From contig NZ_SPQC01000008.1 of NCBI RefSeq assembly GCF_004569295.1, positions 16,346 to 80,345 on the forward strand: a DNA stretch of 64,000 bases, read 5' to 3'. The notes under the pieces were generated by a model. The model saw only the letters and a list, made by a program, of their open reading frames with translations, did no database searches and was not told where the DNA came from. A program made the translations under genes and the position numbers. The stretch is from Rothia nasimurium (lineage in GTDB: Bacteria > Actinomycetota > Actinomycetes > Actinomycetales > Micrococcaceae). Shown here piece by piece: positions 62,777 through 64,000 of the stretch. Every line of letters begins with the position of its first letter. The stretch's first letter is position 1.

Positions 62777-63397
62777 ATGTTAAGGAATGCCACTAAAGGA
62801 CTTGTAGCCATTGCGCTGTGTGGAGGAATGCTTGTATCTGGAGGGGTTCCTGCTGGAGCGATAAACACAGGGAACGATGAGGTTTCTACAGTTTCTCTTG
62901 CTGACACAAGTAATCTGATTTACCTTTCTGAGCCAGAACTGAAAGAGATTGGTTTGACGAAGCATGATGCTGAACAGCTTACCTCCGAAGTGATGGCTAT
63001 TATCGAGAAAGAAAAGGCGGCCGGAAACATCTCTGAAGAAGATGCGAATGTCTTTTCTGGACTACTTCTTGAAACTCCTGTGAATGAGAGTGGGACTCAA
63101 GTTCGAGCTTTGCCGATTTGGGCTGCTGCCGCAATTGTTGGTTGTGCTGGTAGCGTTGCGTTAGGCGAAGGTAAAGACCAAGTTAAAAATGCATTGAAAG
63201 AGGGCAAATCTGTTGATGAAGCCTCTGATATTGCCATCGGAGTAGCTGTTGATTGTGTGTTTGGAGCAATCCCAGGAGGGGCGGCAGGGGCAGCCGTTAA
63301 AAATACATTAACTAAGCCGGTTAAGGATTCGTTGCGACCTCATGTAAAGAAAGTCGTAGCAGACATGGAGAAACGTTATAAAAACGGAGAATTTTAA
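62777..63397 (+). CDS. secreted bacteriocin-like protein of cassette III, 206 aa
   Basis: Read from ATG 62777 with AAGG at about 8 nt. Signal peptide KGLVAIALCGGMLVSGGVPA ends near GAINT. A soluble, acidic region follows (LSEPELKEIGLTKHDAEQL), then a hydrophobic Gly/Ala/Val-rich part (PIWAAAAIVGCAGSVALGEG, AVDCVFGAIPGGAAGAAV) with two Cys that could pair, and a basic helical tail (VKDSLRPHVKKVVADMEKRY). Organised like the other cassette proteins but not obviously homologous. Ends at a clear terminator. Bacteriocin activity is inferred from architecture only. Confidence 0.6.
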   Translation: MLRNATKGLVAIALCGGMLVSGGVPAGAINTGNDEVSTVSLADTSNLIYLSEPELKEIGLTKHDAEQLTSEVMAIIEKEKAAGNISEEDANVFSGLLLETPVNESGTQVRALPIWAAAAIVGCAGSVALGEGKDQVKNALKEGKSVDEASDIAIGVAVDCVFGAIPGGAAGAAVKNTLTKPVKDSLRPHVKKVVADMEKRYKNGEF

Positions 63398-63417
63398 TTA
63401 GAATTCAGCATGAGTTA

Positions 63418-63457
63418 GATTATGGGTGCCGCTCAAAGGTGGCACCCATAATCTTTT
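63418..63457 (+). terminator. terminator of cassette III
   Basis: GATTATGGGTGCC and GGCACCCATAATC form a perfect 13-bp stem with a 10-nt loop, followed by TTTT. It lies 20 nt after the secreted protein's stop. Confidence 0.92.
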
Positions 63458-63546
63458 AAACTATTAATAGTTGAGCGGCATATCTGTCGAGAGCAGTCGA
63501 TTAGAAGAGCTAAACAGCCGTGTGAGCATCACTCCTTGAAGAGTTG

Positions 63547-63580
63547 TGATCCTGGGGGCTTATGCCCGCTTATCACCAGC
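63547..63580. repeat. replicon motif, copy C
   Basis: Third copy of the motif with TGATCC, TGGGGG, CTTATGC, CCGC, TATC and CAGC. It lies directly upstream of rep copy 2 (leader begins near 63608), so in the intact plasmid this motif probably precedes rep. Confidence 0.6.
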
Positions 63581-63649
63581 GAGGGAGCAAAAGAAAAGCC
63601 CGCACAGTGCAGGCGACCGTGTAGGCTTAGAGCAGTTTTAGATAAAAAA

Positions 63650-63680
63650 GAACCGGAAGTGTTGGATGCACTTCCGGTTC
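63650..63680 (+). promoter_or_regulatory. rep leader hairpin, copy 2
   Basis: GAACCGGAAGTG pairs perfectly with CACTTCCGGTTC around TTGGATG (12 bp). Compared with copy 1, two base pairs are changed on both strands, so the pairing is kept. Confidence 0.75.
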
Positions 63681-63723
63681 AGAAAATTCCATCCGGGCAT
63701 TACTTCGAAAAGAATTCAAGCTT

Positions 63724-64000
63724 GTGACCACAAGTCTACCAGCGCTGGGAACCACTGCAACCCCCGCCCACCGGTTCACCGCACACATCACAGACACCCA
63801 GCGCATTTTTTACTGCTCAGAAACCAAGACCGCGCCCCTGGCCAAGACCTTGCGAGCAGGCCTGCCAAAGTATGAGTTTTACCAGCCCAGCCCCGCTTTT
63901 TGCCGTACCCTGATTATCGATATCGACCACATTTTTGCCTCCAGTTTCGTCTTTGATTTACCCCGCGAAATTTACCCCCACGCCGTAATTTTTACCTCTC
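63724..64000 (+). CDS. plasmid replication initiator, 5' part (cut by window edge)
   Basis: GTG 63724 with AAAAGAA upstream opens a frame like rep copy 1: PALGTTATPAHRFTAHITDT, YEFYQPSPAFCRTLIIDIDH. It is open to the window end (92 codons). Whether it carries the same TGA as copy 1 cannot be seen, because that codon lies beyond the edge. It belongs to the actinobacterial replicase family that starts theta replication. Confidence 0.7.
   Translation, partial: MTTSLPALGTTATPAHRFTAHITDTQRIFYCSETKTAPLAKTLRAGLPKYEFYQPSPAFCRTLIIDIDHIFASSFVFDLPREIYPHAVIFTS

Larger units (their letters stand above)
63608..64000 (+). repeat. rep leader/rep 5' region, copy 2 (direct repeat)
   Basis: Direct repeat of 58434-58822, continuing past the right window edge. 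It shares the leader hairpin position and the rep start. The last 127 nt are identical to copy 1. Confidence 0.85.

Overview
The window looks like chromosomal DNA of an actinobacterium of the family Micrococcaceae, most likely Rothia or a close relative. This is inferred from the gene content: lsr2, disA, clpC, the order hpt-ftsH-folE-folP-folB-folK-DUF3180-PH-PH-panC-lysS, a DUF2342 metalloprotease beside tilS, a GC-rich core and frequent GTG/TTG starts. No 16S gene is present, so the genus is not proven.

Layout. (1) 1-9.8 kb is a plasmid-like or integrative element. It carries a secreted DUF2599 protein, an SSB, a ParA/ParB-like pair, a sortase, a Pro/Ser/Glu-rich surface protein, a sigma-like factor and a replication initiator whose coding sequence contains a cluster of palindromic iterons and DnaA boxes (a probable origin). 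It ends in a divergent pair of helix-turn-helix regulators against tRNA-Lys(TTT). (2) 9.9-54.4 kb is ordinary core genome: a FetB-like permease, a DUF47-PiT phosphate importer, a polysaccharide pyruvyl transferase-like gene, pstSCAB behind a PHO box, FUSC, radA, disA, mutY, argA, clpC, lsr2, lysS, panC, the folate operon, ftsH, hpt, tilS, ppa, dacB and a CAP/LGFP exoprotein. A RecB-like nuclease and a helicase lie in one frame separated only by an amber codon, behind a near-consensus SOS box. (3) 54.5-64 kb is an AT-richer, gene-poor island that begins at a truncated AEC transporter. It holds repeated, decayed plasmid replicon pieces (two copies of a rep leader and rep 5' end, three copies of a short replicon motif), a serine resolvase and three cassettes pairing a secreted bacteriocin-like protein with a small membrane or cytosolic partner.

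How the genes fit together. In the core, two phosphate importers lie close together: low-affinity PiT with its DUF47 partner and high-affinity Pst, the latter with the expected PHO control. RadA, DisA and MutY form a DNA-maintenance neighbourhood. In the accessory parts, the left element has its own replication, partition, regulation and cell-surface genes. The right island looks like successive plasmid integrations, each leaving replicon debris and a secreted-protein cassette.

The most unusual points are: the family of secreted proteins that share an N-terminal module but differ in their C-termini (832-1815 and 60252-61346) with cassette neighbours; the origin embedded in the rep gene; the covarying leader hairpins in front of the two rep copies; and the SOS-boxed nuclease/helicase split by a stop codon.
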